From: Agrypnia vestita
Lineage: Eukaryota; Arthropoda; Insecta; Trichoptera; Phryganeidae
DNA length: 64,000 nt
NCBI GenBank assembly: GCA_016648135.1
Contig: JADDOH010023651.1
Span: 30,739 to 94,738, forward strand
Direction of reading: 5' to 3'
Made by a program: the position numbers and the translations under genes. The notes beneath the pieces are model-generated. The model was not told the origin of the DNA, searched no databases, and saw only the letters and a program-made list of their open reading frames with translations. Shown here piece by piece: positions 1 through 12,800 of the stretch. Position 1 is the stretch's first letter; every line of letters begins with the position of its first letter.

Positions 1-639
1 TTTTAGGCCCCCAAAAATTATTTTAGGAAAAATTATTCGATATGTTCATATATTTTTTCAGCGACCTTTTATTTTATTCACCAAAATTTATTTTGGGAAA
101 AATATTGATATTGTTCTTTCCTCGATAACCTTTTTTTTAGTCTTTAGAAAACATATATCTACTAATTGAACAGTTCACTTTACAAAAATCAAAATAAAAA
201 ACTAAAATTCAAAGAGCTTCTGAACGATTTAAGGTGAACAGTTCATTTGACTGAACGATCTGCTGAACGAACTTTTCCATCTTTGTATGTAGTATTCTGT
301 TATAAATTTAGCAGCTCAAACGCGAGCGTTTAATTTTAGTGATTTAAAAATGGCGTGGGTTCCAAACTAGCGACCTTTTGACAAATTAAAAATAAATTAG
401 AATCTAATTATATTAATAGCACGTGTGCTTGATATAGTAATGCGAAAACCACGTCGTTATATTGCTTGACAACAGAGCGCCGATTGTTTGCGCCTAACTA
501 TACTATAATAAGCTGCATTTTGCGGGTTTTTCGCACAATCTCAGGAAAAAAATACGAATTGATTATCTCCATGCCAAAAATATCTTCGGCTCGACTGGTG
601 ATACGTTTCGTTGCGCGTTATATATATTCGCTACACGAT
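1..639. other. Non-genic AT-rich stretch
   Basis: No convincing coding exon or element. The palindromic E-box CACGTG lies at 420-425. ODC genes are known Myc/E-box targets in mammals, but the distance to the ODC start (6.4 kb) makes any link speculative. Confidence 0.4.
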
Positions 640-1130
640 TTGCCGTAAAGTGTGCATGCGCACTTATTTACACACACCGCCCATTGAATAGCTGCCAACA
701 GCTGGCGATTAGTCACGCTTGTGCCCACAATAATGTTATTTCAGAGTCGAGCGGTGCCGAATGAACGTAGCGGGTAGCGGGGTAGGAACCTACACATTTC
801 ATTTTCATTTTGCGACGCGTCGTGGTGACGCGTTTCGCGGCTGATCCGATTATAATTAGCGTTTTTCTTGGCATATGTCGATTTAATCCAATTTCGTGCG
901 GTGTGTCGGTGTGCGCGCTCTCTGAATGCCGATAAGATCGCGATTACTCTTGTTTAAGTAGCTACCTAACGAGATCGATCGGTAATCCGCCGAACCAAAT
1001 TACCGGACGTTTTGAAATTCGAATCGCGAGACCGGTGCGCTTTTGCTTTGGGTGGAAAATTTTAGTTTTCTGAAAGCGCCGCTTTCGCTAGTGTGGGATA
1101 CGTGTATGGAACAATTTAAAATGTGATTTC
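640..1130. promoter_or_regulatory. CpG-richer patch, possible promoter/5' exon
   Basis: This stretch is clearly richer in G+C and CpG than the flanking DNA. It includes a GTGCATGCGCAC palindrome at 652-663, which resembles an NRF-1/Ewg-type promoter motif, and an E-box CAGCTG near 698. It has no long open frame. It could hold the distal promoter and first non-coding exon of the downstream ODC gene, or the promoter of a divergent gene to the left. Strand and start site cannot be set from sequence. Confidence 0.25.
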
Positions 1131-1240
1131 ACGGTTAAATAATATCTTTAATTGAATTGTACATAATGAAACCACCTTAAAATGTGAGTGCAATGTCTCA
1201 ATTGTTTCAGAGATATAATAATTGGCTATAGTTAGTAATA

Positions 1241-1809
1241 CAAACGAAACACAAATTTGATTAAAAAAAATCCCTGGCGTAATAAAGGGTCCTGATTACA
1301 TTAAGTCAAATTTTGGCGCAAGCTAGTTTAGAAGCACTTAGTTTTTGTTTAAAAATTATTACTTTTTAACACTTCACTCCATAGATGCCCATATAAAAAA
1401 TTTTTTTTTGCTGTTTTATTCATAGAAATTGACAAATCACTTTTATCATAAGTGGGCCCATTCATTATCTTTCATGTCAACTATACGATCCTGCATTATG
1501 CCGGCGCGGCGGCTTACCATGCAATATAAAGAATGCCTCGCATTAGCTGAGAAAAGGTCGTTGTGAATTTGAATTTAGAGATTATTGTTCCCAAGAGCTT
1601 ATCTTCGTTTTTAACACAAAATTGGGCTTTTCTCCACCGGATACGATAAGGACAATTTTCTATGGTTTCTTGTGTCAAAAATGTTTCGTTTTAAACTTAA
1701 AATAACTGCTTTTAAACTTGCTTGCGCCAAAATTTGACATCATTTATATAATCAGGACCCTTTATTACGCCAGGGAGTTTTTTTTTTATGAAATTTGTGT
1801 TTCGTTTGA
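1241..1809. mobile_element. MITE with long terminal inverted repeats
   Basis: The left arm (1,241 to about 1,330) reads CAAACGAAACACAAATTTGA, then an A run, then CCCTGGCGTAATAAAGGGTC. The right arm (about 1,715-1,809) is its reverse complement with small changes, including the shared TGGCGCAAGC block. The ~570 bp element has no coding capacity. No clear target-site duplication is visible, so the superfamily is open. Confidence 0.75.
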
Positions 1810-3309
1810 AAATTTGGAAAATTCACGAAAACTGCGTTAGAAAATTTCGTAATACTTTTTTGTTATGTTTTAGTCTCACCTTTATTTCGAAGGAATTTTG
1901 TAGGCAAGGGTACCGATCGCGGTGCCTCGCACATGCCAAGTGACCGCTCTAATGTCTCAGCGCCTTACGTCTTGGCTATTCCCCTGCCGGCTTCAGTGCC
2001 AAATTGTCATAATAAATATATTGCTGATGACACCTACGAAATTTTAAGTGAATTAATGTAATGATATAATAAAAATGCTGATTTTTGCAGAACCACCTTA
2101 TATAGAACAATCGAAATAGCATATTTAAAATTGAGTTTTTAAATTATAAGAGATTTGTGGGTGGACTGTAAAATATGAGAAGTATTTTTGTGGAGACAAT
2201 CTATGTAATAAAGATGTATGAAAAAACTATTATGCGGGGGTGGTGGTATGGTACATGTGTCTGAGACATGAATAAACAAAAAACCACAGGGAGCCGTCCT
2301 TAACCATCAAACGCGATTTGATATTAATGTTATAATTCAGTAATTCTCTCTCTGTCAGGATTTTTTTTTATGAAATTTTATTATTGATAGACCTTAAATT
2401 AAAGTTATTATTTTAATGAATGGAATATTCTGATGTTAAATCTAAAAATAAAACTCGATTATCTCCCGCCCTCTTGTTCATATGAAAACGAGTCGTAGCC
2501 AGGACGCTTCCATGACAGACTTGTTTATGATTATGTGAAATATTTAATTTTGAACAGGAAATTATCACTAATGATTTTGTGCCCGGAGACGTCATTATTA
2601 AATATATATAATTTGATAAACTATTCTCATAATTAATGCTAATAATGAATATTGGTTTTTAGTTACAATTTGATTGCTGGTAAGCTTGTGTATTGTTTCA
2701 CGCTCTATACTTGCCTATAGGATTTTAATCTATTTTTGATAGGTAATCATATAAATGTAATTAGTCCAGACCAGCAGGGAGACTACTTGCTATTTTTGAG
2801 TCATAATCACTGGGGGTGATCGCTTTCATGAGGTTTCACTGTTATTTGCAATCCAATTTGTATATCACAAATGAAGTGGCCTACTATTGTACGGCTTACC
2901 CGATTACAAATGTACATTAAAACATTTTTAATATTATCGCGGAATACCACAGATTGGGGAATAATATTGAAATATTTTTACCCACAATAACGCATTTCAC
3001 GTTTCATTCATTTTGTGATTAACATTCTTAGTTATTTGCTCAGCTTGTTTTGAATACTGTTCTCCTCTAGATTTTTTTGAGCATGAATTGCTATGTTTTT
3101 AAATTAATATTAATGGTTTAACACTTTGAGATCAAATTTTTTTTGTAACTTATTACTATTAAGTTGTAGTAATATGATTGTAGTTGAATTATATTGAAAT
3201 TTAAAAAACCCAAAATATTAAAAATATTGAGAAATATGATTTTATTTTCTTGTCGCCATAGTGACGGCAAACCATGCATACCGCCTCTATTGCAGCACTC
3301 GAGTGCTAA
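1810..3309. other. No recognisable feature
   Basis: AT-rich DNA with only short chance open frames. No splice-bracketed coding stretch, RNA gene or clear repeat was found. Confidence 0.5.
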
Positions 3310-4185
3310 GGTTTAAACCACTATATTTTTGGTAACATCAACCAGTTTCGAAACCATCACTTCTTCAGGGTAAACTATAAACTAAAGATTGTAAAATATG
3401 GGCAATTAGTTATATATATTTTTTTAGACTTGTTTCTGTATTTGCCTGATGATATTATTTTCAATGTTCAACATTCTTTTATTGTCTGTTTTGAGTGTTT
3501 TTTTAATTTTTTAAAAATATTTCTATACAGGGTGTGGCAGATCTAGTTCACAATACTTAACAGGTGGATTCCTGCCCTGATTATAAGTCAAAAATGTTCA
3601 AACAACCATGACCAATAAACCAACCAACCATCAATAGTTATGTAGTTTTGCAATATCAAAGTTTGCATTTTTTTTCTCAATATTTCTGATTTATTTTTTA
3701 CAAAATGTTGAAGTATCATTACACTAACTTATATGATTATGAAAAATAAAAGGTTTTTATCATTTTATTTGACTTGTATTTTCCATATTAGATATAAGTT
3801 ACTGTTATGATATTCCAAGGTTTTGCAAAAAATAAGTCCAAAATATTGAGAAAAATGCAAACTTTGATGTCGCTTATCTCCTTAACTATTGATAATTAGG
3901 TCATGGTTGCTTGAACATTTTCGACTCACAACCAAGGTAAGAATCTACCTGTAAAGTATTGTGAACTAGCTCTGTTTCACCTTGTATGTATTTTAAATTA
4001 TTTAAATTTATTTTTTAATTTTTAACCCATAGCTGTAATTGTGGGTCCATTTGAGTGTCCATTCACACAAAAACAAGTTGCCGATAAAAATATAATTACC
4101 CATATTTTGTAATGATTAGTTTGTAGTTTACCCTGAAGAAGGAACGGTGGTTCCGAAACAGTTGGTAAATATAGTGGTTTAAACC
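3310..4185. mobile_element. Outer foldback element
   Basis: Both ends carry the palindrome GGTTTAAACC followed by ACTATATTT. About 100 bp of each end are inverted copies: the CTTCAGGGTAAACTA and AAAATATGGG blocks recur in reverse complement near 4,100-4,150. The interior is non-coding and is itself interrupted by a second inverted-repeat element (3,526-3,986). This is a non-autonomous DNA element; the transposase family is unknown. Confidence 0.7.
3526..3986. mobile_element. Nested foldback MITE (TACAGGGTG family)
   Basis: The left end TACAGGGTGTGGCAGATCTA and right end (reverse complement TACAAGGTGAAACAGAGCTA) are inverted copies. The symmetry runs through almost the whole 461 bp, including the CAAAGTTTGCATTTT block near the middle of each arm. 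Related copies or halves occur at 14,712-14,955, 21,780-22,635 and around the BEL element (46,476-53,125). It lies inside the outer foldback, so it inserted later. Confidence 0.75.
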
Positions 4186-4266
4186 AAGTGAATTTGTATT
4201 AATTTAATTTGCAATAGCCACAAATGAATAGCTGATTACAATAGCAATGTTTTTTTTTGTCTCCAG

Positions 4267-4428
4267 GGAGGCTTATCGGGTGAGCTCGGCTCGCTTGGTC
4301 TGCGGGCCCCGCTACGTGGCGGCTGCTGGAGGCGATCGCTGAACGTGGACCCGCCCTGGCTGCGCTGAGTCCCGCCACTCCCGGACCCACCCCCGCCCGC
4401 TGCTGTCACCCTGCGGCAAGGCTGCCTC
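4267..4428 (+). other. Candidate non-coding (5' UTR) exon
   Basis: A sharply GC-rich 162-bp block lies in AT-rich DNA, with a good acceptor (pyrimidine run then CTCCAG, ending at 4,266) and a good donor (GTGAGTAC from 4,429). All three plus-strand frames contain stops, so it would be untranslated. The nearest downstream plus-strand gene is ODC, and a plausible acceptor (TTTGTCTCAAACAG, about 6,804-6,817) lies 50 bp before its ATG. A link to ODC is inference; the block could belong to another transcript. Confidence 0.4.
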
Positions 4429-6803
4429 GTGAGTACATCGCTTGTTGTCTTTTTCATACTTAATATAAATCACTTTCTTCCTATCTTTGGGGTGTTTGCT
4501 AATCTTTTTGTCTTGTATGTTTATCGCCTGTTAGCCTATTTGTGAATATAATTCATTGTCTATTGCATTTTTTATTTATTTGTATCTTCTATACTTCTGG
4601 ATCCATAATCCCTATGTTAACTAAGACATCTACAAAAAAAACAATTTTACTGGAGAGGAATAAATATTACATACAAAATGAGTAGGTGTATTTCTCTGTT
4701 TTTATTTCAGCTTTTTTTTTTCTGTAAAGAACAAATATATTTTTTTAAATTTTCTATTGTGGAGAAGAGTATTTTACATATATTAGTACAAAAAATCAAA
4801 AATGGATTTTCGACAGAGTTTTATGTAGGGCTGTTGATATTACCTGGTGATGATATCAGCCTATATTTGCTCTATTCCTTCATCTAATCTTATCCATTTA
4901 ATGTCTTTGATTAATTTCATCCAAACCTTATTATTATGAAATTTTTATGGCATTTACACATTCTAAATATTATTCCTACACAGTCTATCTTGGTGTCAAA
5001 AATCTTGAAATACTATTTAAAATATAAAAAATAATCTTTCATTTGAATCTATAATATGTATCAGAAAATAAATCTGGTAAAATTACATATTGCTATTTGA
5101 GTATGCTTAGATTCATTGTTTAGCTATTTTTTATTGATATTTTACTATTTTTTATTTAGTTATTATTTTGCTATTTTTTACTATATTTTATTTCGATATT
5201 TAGCTATTCTTACTGATATTTTTTTTATTGAGTCTTCTATATTTTATCTAGCTATTTTTTTTTGAATAACGAATAACCACAAAGTAATAGCAAAATACAA
5301 TAGTATATTTTTTTTTAATTTCTGCAGCCACCATATAATTCTCTTCCAAAAATTTTCTAGTTCACATTAATTTAGTAACAAATACATCAACATCTAATTT
5401 ATAAAACCCTAGCTAACTAGACTCCTTTACTTCTTCTGGAGAACTTCGCATACATACAAATTGTTTTTAATTTTCTCCCTTTCCAAAATGTTCTTGACCA
5501 ACTTTCATGAATTTTTCCCTAACTGTGTTTTGCAAATGTGTGCATTTTATTTTTGATATTTACTGTACATCACTTTTTATTTTGATTTCCTAACAGTAAC
5601 ACTAGTTCAGAAGGTAGGTCATTGTATGCCTGATATCAATCTTTACTTATGTTCCATTTGTTAGTTGTAAGCTTCTTATATTTTTATGAAAAATGCGTAG
5701 GAGTTTCAGCTCCTTTGCAATTGAGAAGCTATTTATATGCTCTCAATTTTCTGACATCATTCAGTGGTGTTTATTTAAGAATCCTAGCAATATAATATCT
5801 TTCCTCAGAGCGTTTGATTATTGAGATATAAAGATAATATATAAAGATTATTGCAAAGATTATACTTAGTCACAGGACAGGGAACGACGATATGTCACGC
5901 TCTCGGACACTGCGTATCTCGATGTGTAAAGCCCGACTCCCCATGTTGAAAAAATATTAATTTTTCATTTTAAAACTCTAGATATTAAGTGAAGTTTTTT
6001 CATATTTTGAAGGACTTGGATATTTAAAAAAATGTTACAAAAAAAGGCACAACTAATAAACTTCCGGTTAGGTGTTGGGTTTTAAGATGAAATTCGAAAT
6101 GAAAGGAAGATCAAAATTATTATATTAGATTTATTATTGGTTGCCCAGCTTTGTTACATGAATAAAATAATATCGTAAGATACAGCTGATAGCATCATCT
6201 GAACTGAGGTTTTCGTAACCAACTCTTTTATAGACCTATGTAGGTAGGATATTTTTTTTTAACATTAATTTTCTCCATCGCTACTTTCGCCTTGCCTGCT
6301 TTCTTTCTTCTCATCTTCTCTCATACCCTTGCAGCACTGTTATGTTGTAAATGTATCATTTCATTAAATGGATTTAAAAAAATTGCATACAAAATATCTC
6401 AGCTGGTGACTAATATGTATTTGTTCATTTTTTCCAGTTTGCCTTTGTGGACAAGTGTTGTTAAGGGTCCGCCCTACGGCTGCACAAGGACACATTTATT
6501 ACCCATTTACAATTTATTTGACACATTGATCGCTGTAATAGTATATATACTACAAGAAAAAAACTTTTGGACATATTTGATTTGAATTTGTTTCGTGGAA
6601 AAAACAAAACCAATCAGTTCATTCCAAATCTAAAACTATAATTAAATTTACTTTTGTTTAATTCGCGTCGCGTTTTAATCTATTGTGTTGATTATATGAT
6701 TCTTTGCTGCCTTTTGCTGCATTCCTTTTAAACTCTTTTTCATAGTGTTATAATTTTTTTACATTCCTCGTTCGTTTGCTTTGACGAGTGCGGATCTCAC
6801 TTG
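4429..6803. other. AT-rich stretch without a gene
   Basis: Long A/T runs and TATTTT-rich tandem-like sequence (about 5,100-5,270). Short open frames here look like chance. If the upstream exon belongs to ODC, this is a 5' UTR intron. Confidence 0.45.
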
Positions 6804-6867
6804 TTTGTCTCAAACAGTGCCCTATTGTTTTCGCGGTATATCTCGTGTTGGTGATTAGTGCTTAAAA

Positions 6868-9800
6868 ATGGTGAAATTGGAAGAACGCATCCGAGTGGTT
6901 GGCGAGGGCTGGACCTCGTGGGGGGCCCTGCGCGAGAAGGCGTCGGAGAAGCAGCAGGAGGAGGCTTTTTACATCCTGGACATCGGAGACATCGTGGACA
7001 AGTTCAGAAACTGGAAGGAGAAGATGCCCCGTGTTGAGCCGCATTATGGTGAGCATTTTTCCTCAACTGTTCTGTGATCTTATTCTTCTTCCTCACATGC
7101 TGAGCAAGTTTCAGTGAACCAAATATATGATTTGTAAATGTGTGCAAAATTGTAAGTGATCGCATCTGCATTATAGTTATTCAACCATTTTCTGATGTTA
7201 TGCAGCTAAGATAATCTGTTTCTTTGCATGTATGTGTATTGTGTGTATGTGAACTAAAATGCCTAAACAAAAGCGTTAAGTTTATTTTGGATATAATATA
7301 TTGACGCGACACGTATTCCATGTTCGCATCTCTTATTATTTTTTAATTTTGAAGTCGGTGTCCCGTTTCTTTAGTCACCAGCCAAGGTAGTTATTTTTCT
7401 ACTCTTTTGACATCGACACAAGTGAACATTCTATTATCTTCCATTGTAATGAACAGTGTTTTCTAAATTATCTTTGTTATTTTCTGATCTCATTCACTTT
7501 TTTAGAAACTGAAGATCTGTAAAGCTTAAATTATTCAAACAATGATATGAAATATTTTGATATGATTTTGATTTTTAATGTGATTATTTATTGGAAAAAA
7601 TAACCCATAAATAATTTTTATGACCCATAATCCTTTTGAACATCAAGAAAATGCGCATTGAAATATAGCAAAAAACGCAAGAACATGGAATATGTGTCAC
7701 ATCAATATTCTTACTATTTTCAAACTAAGCTAAGCAACTTGTGCTGTGAAAATAGATTAACTTTGGTGTCATTGAATAGGGCTCGAACCCGACCACTAGA
7801 TGAGATCCACTAGGCGAGTGTCATGACCACTACACTAACAAGCTACTCATTATGAATCGTTTATCATTATTTTTTACAGTTATCACAGCCCGTCAAAATA
7901 AGTCTATATAGAACTTTAAAATATAGTTTGAATTGGTACATAAGGTTACATAATAATTTGACCACGAGATAATACATTCCTGAAAGGTTATGTCAGAATA
8001 ATAAACGATAAAAAGTAATTAAATTTAAAAATGTACAATAATCACATATGTCGACAAAATGAATAATTACTATGATATTAATATTAAAAGAAATTATAAT
8101 TGTTACAATAATTTTTTTTTAAATATAAGTTTCTTCCAGTTTCACTTAAGTCGAGCAGCTCGGTCATGTGAGCAAAATGTAGCATGACTATTTCATTGCA
8201 ACAAAAATGACACGATTAAAAAGCTTTTTTTCATCATGATTCTAAATGTAGTTTTATTGTATTATCATATATGTGTGTATTTAAGAGCAAAAATTATGGG
8301 ATAATGAAATATATTTTCAAATTTTGTTTTTTTACTGCATATTCAAAAATAAGAGCTGTATTTTTCTTTCTCGAAATATTGTAATCAATAATAATAATGA
8401 TGAATAATTTATATATACATATATACTTTTGTAAAAAATTCACTTAAAGGGCACTTAACACAACAACTGTTACCTGCACTAGTATCAAAAATGAAAGATT
8501 TTGAAATGATATTTTGAAAATATACCATTACATTATTTTTTTTTAAATAATATTCTGATGCACTGTTGCGGAGGGAGAGAGTTGAACACTTTTGGGTCTG
8601 TCACTACTACAAATCACATCTTCTGCCAGTGGCTGATTTGTTCCACAACCCTTCCTGTAGCTGAAGTGGATTAACCTCAGAGTATGGCATTATTATTTTA
8701 CAAAATTGTAATACACCGAATAGTGCCGGTGTCCCGAATGAATTTTTTGAACCAAATTAATTTATAATTATCCCTTGTCTTGTTTCAGCGGTGAAGTGCA
8801 ATGATATGCAGGTTGTGCTGGAGGTTTTGGCTGCGCTGGGAGCCGGGTTTGATTGTGCATCTAAGGTCGAAATCAACCAGGTCCTGGGACTTGGAGTGAG
8901 CCCTGAGTAAGTGTTTATTCCTTGTACATATATATTTTAATTAAATGACGGGATGGTCAACTGAACTGTTATAGGAGTCCATTGTCAGTTCCTCTCTGAA
9001 AATTGAAAACAAATAAAAAAGGAAATAATGTGAAATTAGGGAAATCAGAAAATCTAAAAATAAAGATTCTACTTGGTCTGAGAAATTTGGAGAAGTTACG
9101 TTAACCCCTTTTCGGCACCCGACTTCGGACTTTTATTTATTTGGCAATTTCAGAATGGTGTATAAAACATAATCTGATTACAACACAATACATGTTAGTT
9201 GTTACATAAGTTAAATTTTATACGTGATTGTAAAATAGACGACACAAATCACACCGAGTCACATTGGCAGAGTCGCTGCTGACAATGATACATACACTAG
9301 CATTACCATATTATTCTCGATTATAAGTTGTGAACTGTGAAGTAAATAATTTTCTTCTAGGGAAAGTTATGTAAATTGCAGCATGCTTTATAATTTTTTT
9401 ATTGTTTTGGAAGATTTTTACAAATGATCCGTGGATGCAAAAATGTGTAAACCAATCTTAAAATATTGTTCACTTTCTAAAGGATAAATGATCACATGCA
9501 AATTCATGTTCCGTTGGTCCACGCCACTTAGTCTGATGTTGAATTTTTAAAATCTTTTTTCAAATGTTTTGGCGATTCCACAATCGTTTATATACGAGTG
9601 ATTATATATAATAGTAAACAACATGGCAGAAGATTATTATTATCTCGAATGTTTTCAAGGATTTTAAATAAATACATATAGGTATATAGTTGATAATTGT
9701 GATTAATATTTTATTTTTCAATATTTATTTGATATAATAATTGCAATAATGAATTTATGAATAATGTATAGGGGATTCTTATAATGTGATAATGCACTTA

Positions 9801-12800
9801 ATTTCAGTAGATAGATAGAAGAAGACATGATACCACAACTCAACAATTTAAAATTTATATTACAATGCGCTAAAAGTATGCACAAAGACTGTGAACCTAA
9901 GTTCGTGGAAAAAAGTGATCACAATTGCAGAACATGCTTATAGTTATCTGAGACAAGGTCCCCTTAAGAGAAATCCTTTCAAAGTAAATTCTTCGTTTTG
10001 ATAATGTTGATAAATTTTTGATCAAGAAATCTTCCAAATAATTACTTATTGATATGTGGGTAAGAAGATACTGTAGATAGATGTGTACTGTCTATTTCTT
10101 TGCACGACAATGATAATTTCATTTTTTTCAGCCGCATAATATTTGCGAACCCCGCCAAGCCAGCGTCGCATCTGCGTCACGCGCAGGCCTCCGGGGTGCA
10201 GACCATGACCTTCGACAGCGAGTTTGAGCTGCTCAAGATCAAGCAGCACTGCCCCAAGGCCAGGTTCGTCACTAATGGATCTCAGATTATAGTTGAAAAT
10301 ATAATGCAAGCCCCGTTGTCTATTAAACAATTATTTGCTCACTAACCCAAGAGTTGCACAATAAATTCCCGACATTAAGATTTTTTTTTTAATTTATAAA
10401 TTTCTTCACAGCTACGGTGATTTGATAAAAAATATAAGTTCTGTTATTGATGCTTCCATATTGAATTATCCAAGTTGCCAAAATAGAAGTCTTGGAATAG
10501 TTAAAAATGGAAATCGATGACTATTTGGCATGATGTTTAAATGGCGCATACTTGATTAGTTATTATATACCTAGCTCTAAAGGCCTTCAAGGTCTATGGC
10601 CGACCGACCTCACAACCGTTCTCCAAGCCTTTTTTCTTGGGAACTGTAGCTTCACCGCATCATTTATACATTGTCTGTCCATCCCAGAGGTTGAGTTGCT
10701 ATTGGCGTTCCCATATAGATCTTACAGAGCTATTTGGTTGTTGTTGGAAGGCATTGAATAGCTCAACATGCGCCATTGATTGTTATCCATTACTGTTCCA
10801 AGTATTCTTTGGAAAATTCTTTTTTGGAAACCTGGGTAGTTTTTAATTGCTCCTCTTCCGTATCACTAATTGGTTTACTATAAGTGTAAATGCAGAATTT
10901 ACTATAAGTAATAAATTAACAAACTTTATGTAAACCACATTCATTAATGAGGTTTATATAAAGTTTGTTAGTTTTTTAAAATTAATAATAATTATGTCCA
11001 ACCAGAAAGTTCCTATAAACATTAAAAATATTTTTTTATAGCTATTATGTGATTTGATTTATGATTTTAACAAATTTTATGTAATTTGTTCAGGTTGGTG
11101 GTACGCATCCGTTGCGACGCCAAGGTCGCCCAGTGCCCATTGGGCTTCAAGTTTGGCTGCGACCCCATCCTCGAGGCCCCCAGGCTACTCAAGCAGGCTC
11201 GTGTCTTGGGATTGAATGTGAGTGTCATTTGTCTTTAGTTTTAACTCAAAACTGCCTCGACACATATCATTGTTTAATATCTACGAATGGGACATGTGTT
11301 AATTTATAATGTCATGTACAATGTATCTTTTTTCTTTCAGGTGGTCGGTGTATCATTCCACGTCGGGTCTGGCTGCCAGGAGCCTGAGGTGTTCGCTCGG
11401 GCCATCAGCCATGCGTCCCAACTGTTCTCGCTGGGCTTGGACTTGGGGCACAATATGGACCTGCTGGATCTGGGGGGCGGCTTCCCCGGAGGCACCGGCT
11501 CCACCATCCATGATGTAAGTTTTCTCCAACACTACGGTCCTTTTAACATAACGGGGGAGTTCCTTATTAATCTTGCAGATTTCGAACCTGACTGATTTCT
11601 CTTTGAGATATTTTAGTATTTATATTATAAAACAATGAAAAGTAGTAGAAACTAAACTCCTGGATGGGCATGGAATGATGTTAATGGAATGGTTTCTCTG
11701 AGGAAATTTCTGGCAAAAGAAATGGACATGTTTGTTTACAATCAGGAAAAAGTATCTTTGGAGCAAAAAGGTCATCCTACATATATATTTTGGAGAGAAA
11801 TATATAATCAGGAAAGGAATTTTACCATGGTTTAATAAGTTTTCTTTCAAATTTCCTCACACACGACATTCAGAAGTGCATTAGGATATTATATATTGTT
11901 TTCAAAACTTGTCAAGTACGTAGACTCGGAGAAATGTGATGGCTTTTTGGATTTAATTTTAACTATAAACTGCTTGAGGTCATAAAAAATGGAGAAAGTT
12001 AGAATATTAGCAACAGTCACGAGAGGGTCGTGATTAGGGCGTGACTGAGAGGAATGAAGAGACATTACGTGGAAGAAGACACTTCACTTATGAATTGCTA
12101 CTGTTTCTGTGACTCGGGAGTGTGCCACAAGGTTACGAAGATGTTGAAGTTAAGTTTTATTTTTAAATCAATATTTATCTTTACTTTTGCTCAACAGATT
12201 GCGCAGATCATAAACGGAGCACTGGATGAGCATTTCCCGGTGGGATGCGGCGTACGCATCATAGCAGAGCCGGGGCGCTACTTTGTGGCTTCCGCCTTCA
12301 CCCTGGCCGTCGCTGTGTTCGCTAAGAGGCTGGTGCGTGTCTATTTTAGTTTAAAAATTAATAACAGACCTTAATTAATATGATGCGAAATATCTAATCC
12401 AGTAGAACCTCATTAATTCGAAATTCAAGGGCCTCAAAAAAAAAAAATTTTGAATTATGCGGAACCTCGTTAATTCGAAATTAAGGCTAAAAAAAATCAC
12501 AATGCGATTGAAAAAATTTGGCAAAAATAAAAAATCAAATTATGTGAACTAAAATGTATTGATTTATGGCGCAAGGGGTTAAAAATTATTTTGGATTACG
12601 AATTACCGGGGTTTTCAAATTATCGGCATTAATCTACTATGAAATTGATATTTGGGATGTGTGGGCTTGAAAAATTTCAAATTATGGCGAATTTCGATTT
12701 GCCAGTGTTCAAATTAACGGGATTTTACTGAAGTTATTATTATGAATAAATGAATCCCCGGTATAACTGTATTAATTTAAAGTTATTTTTTCCAGATGTA

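Noticed and set aside
6862..7117. Other frames over ODC exon 1
   Set aside because: Shadows of the ODC coding frame.
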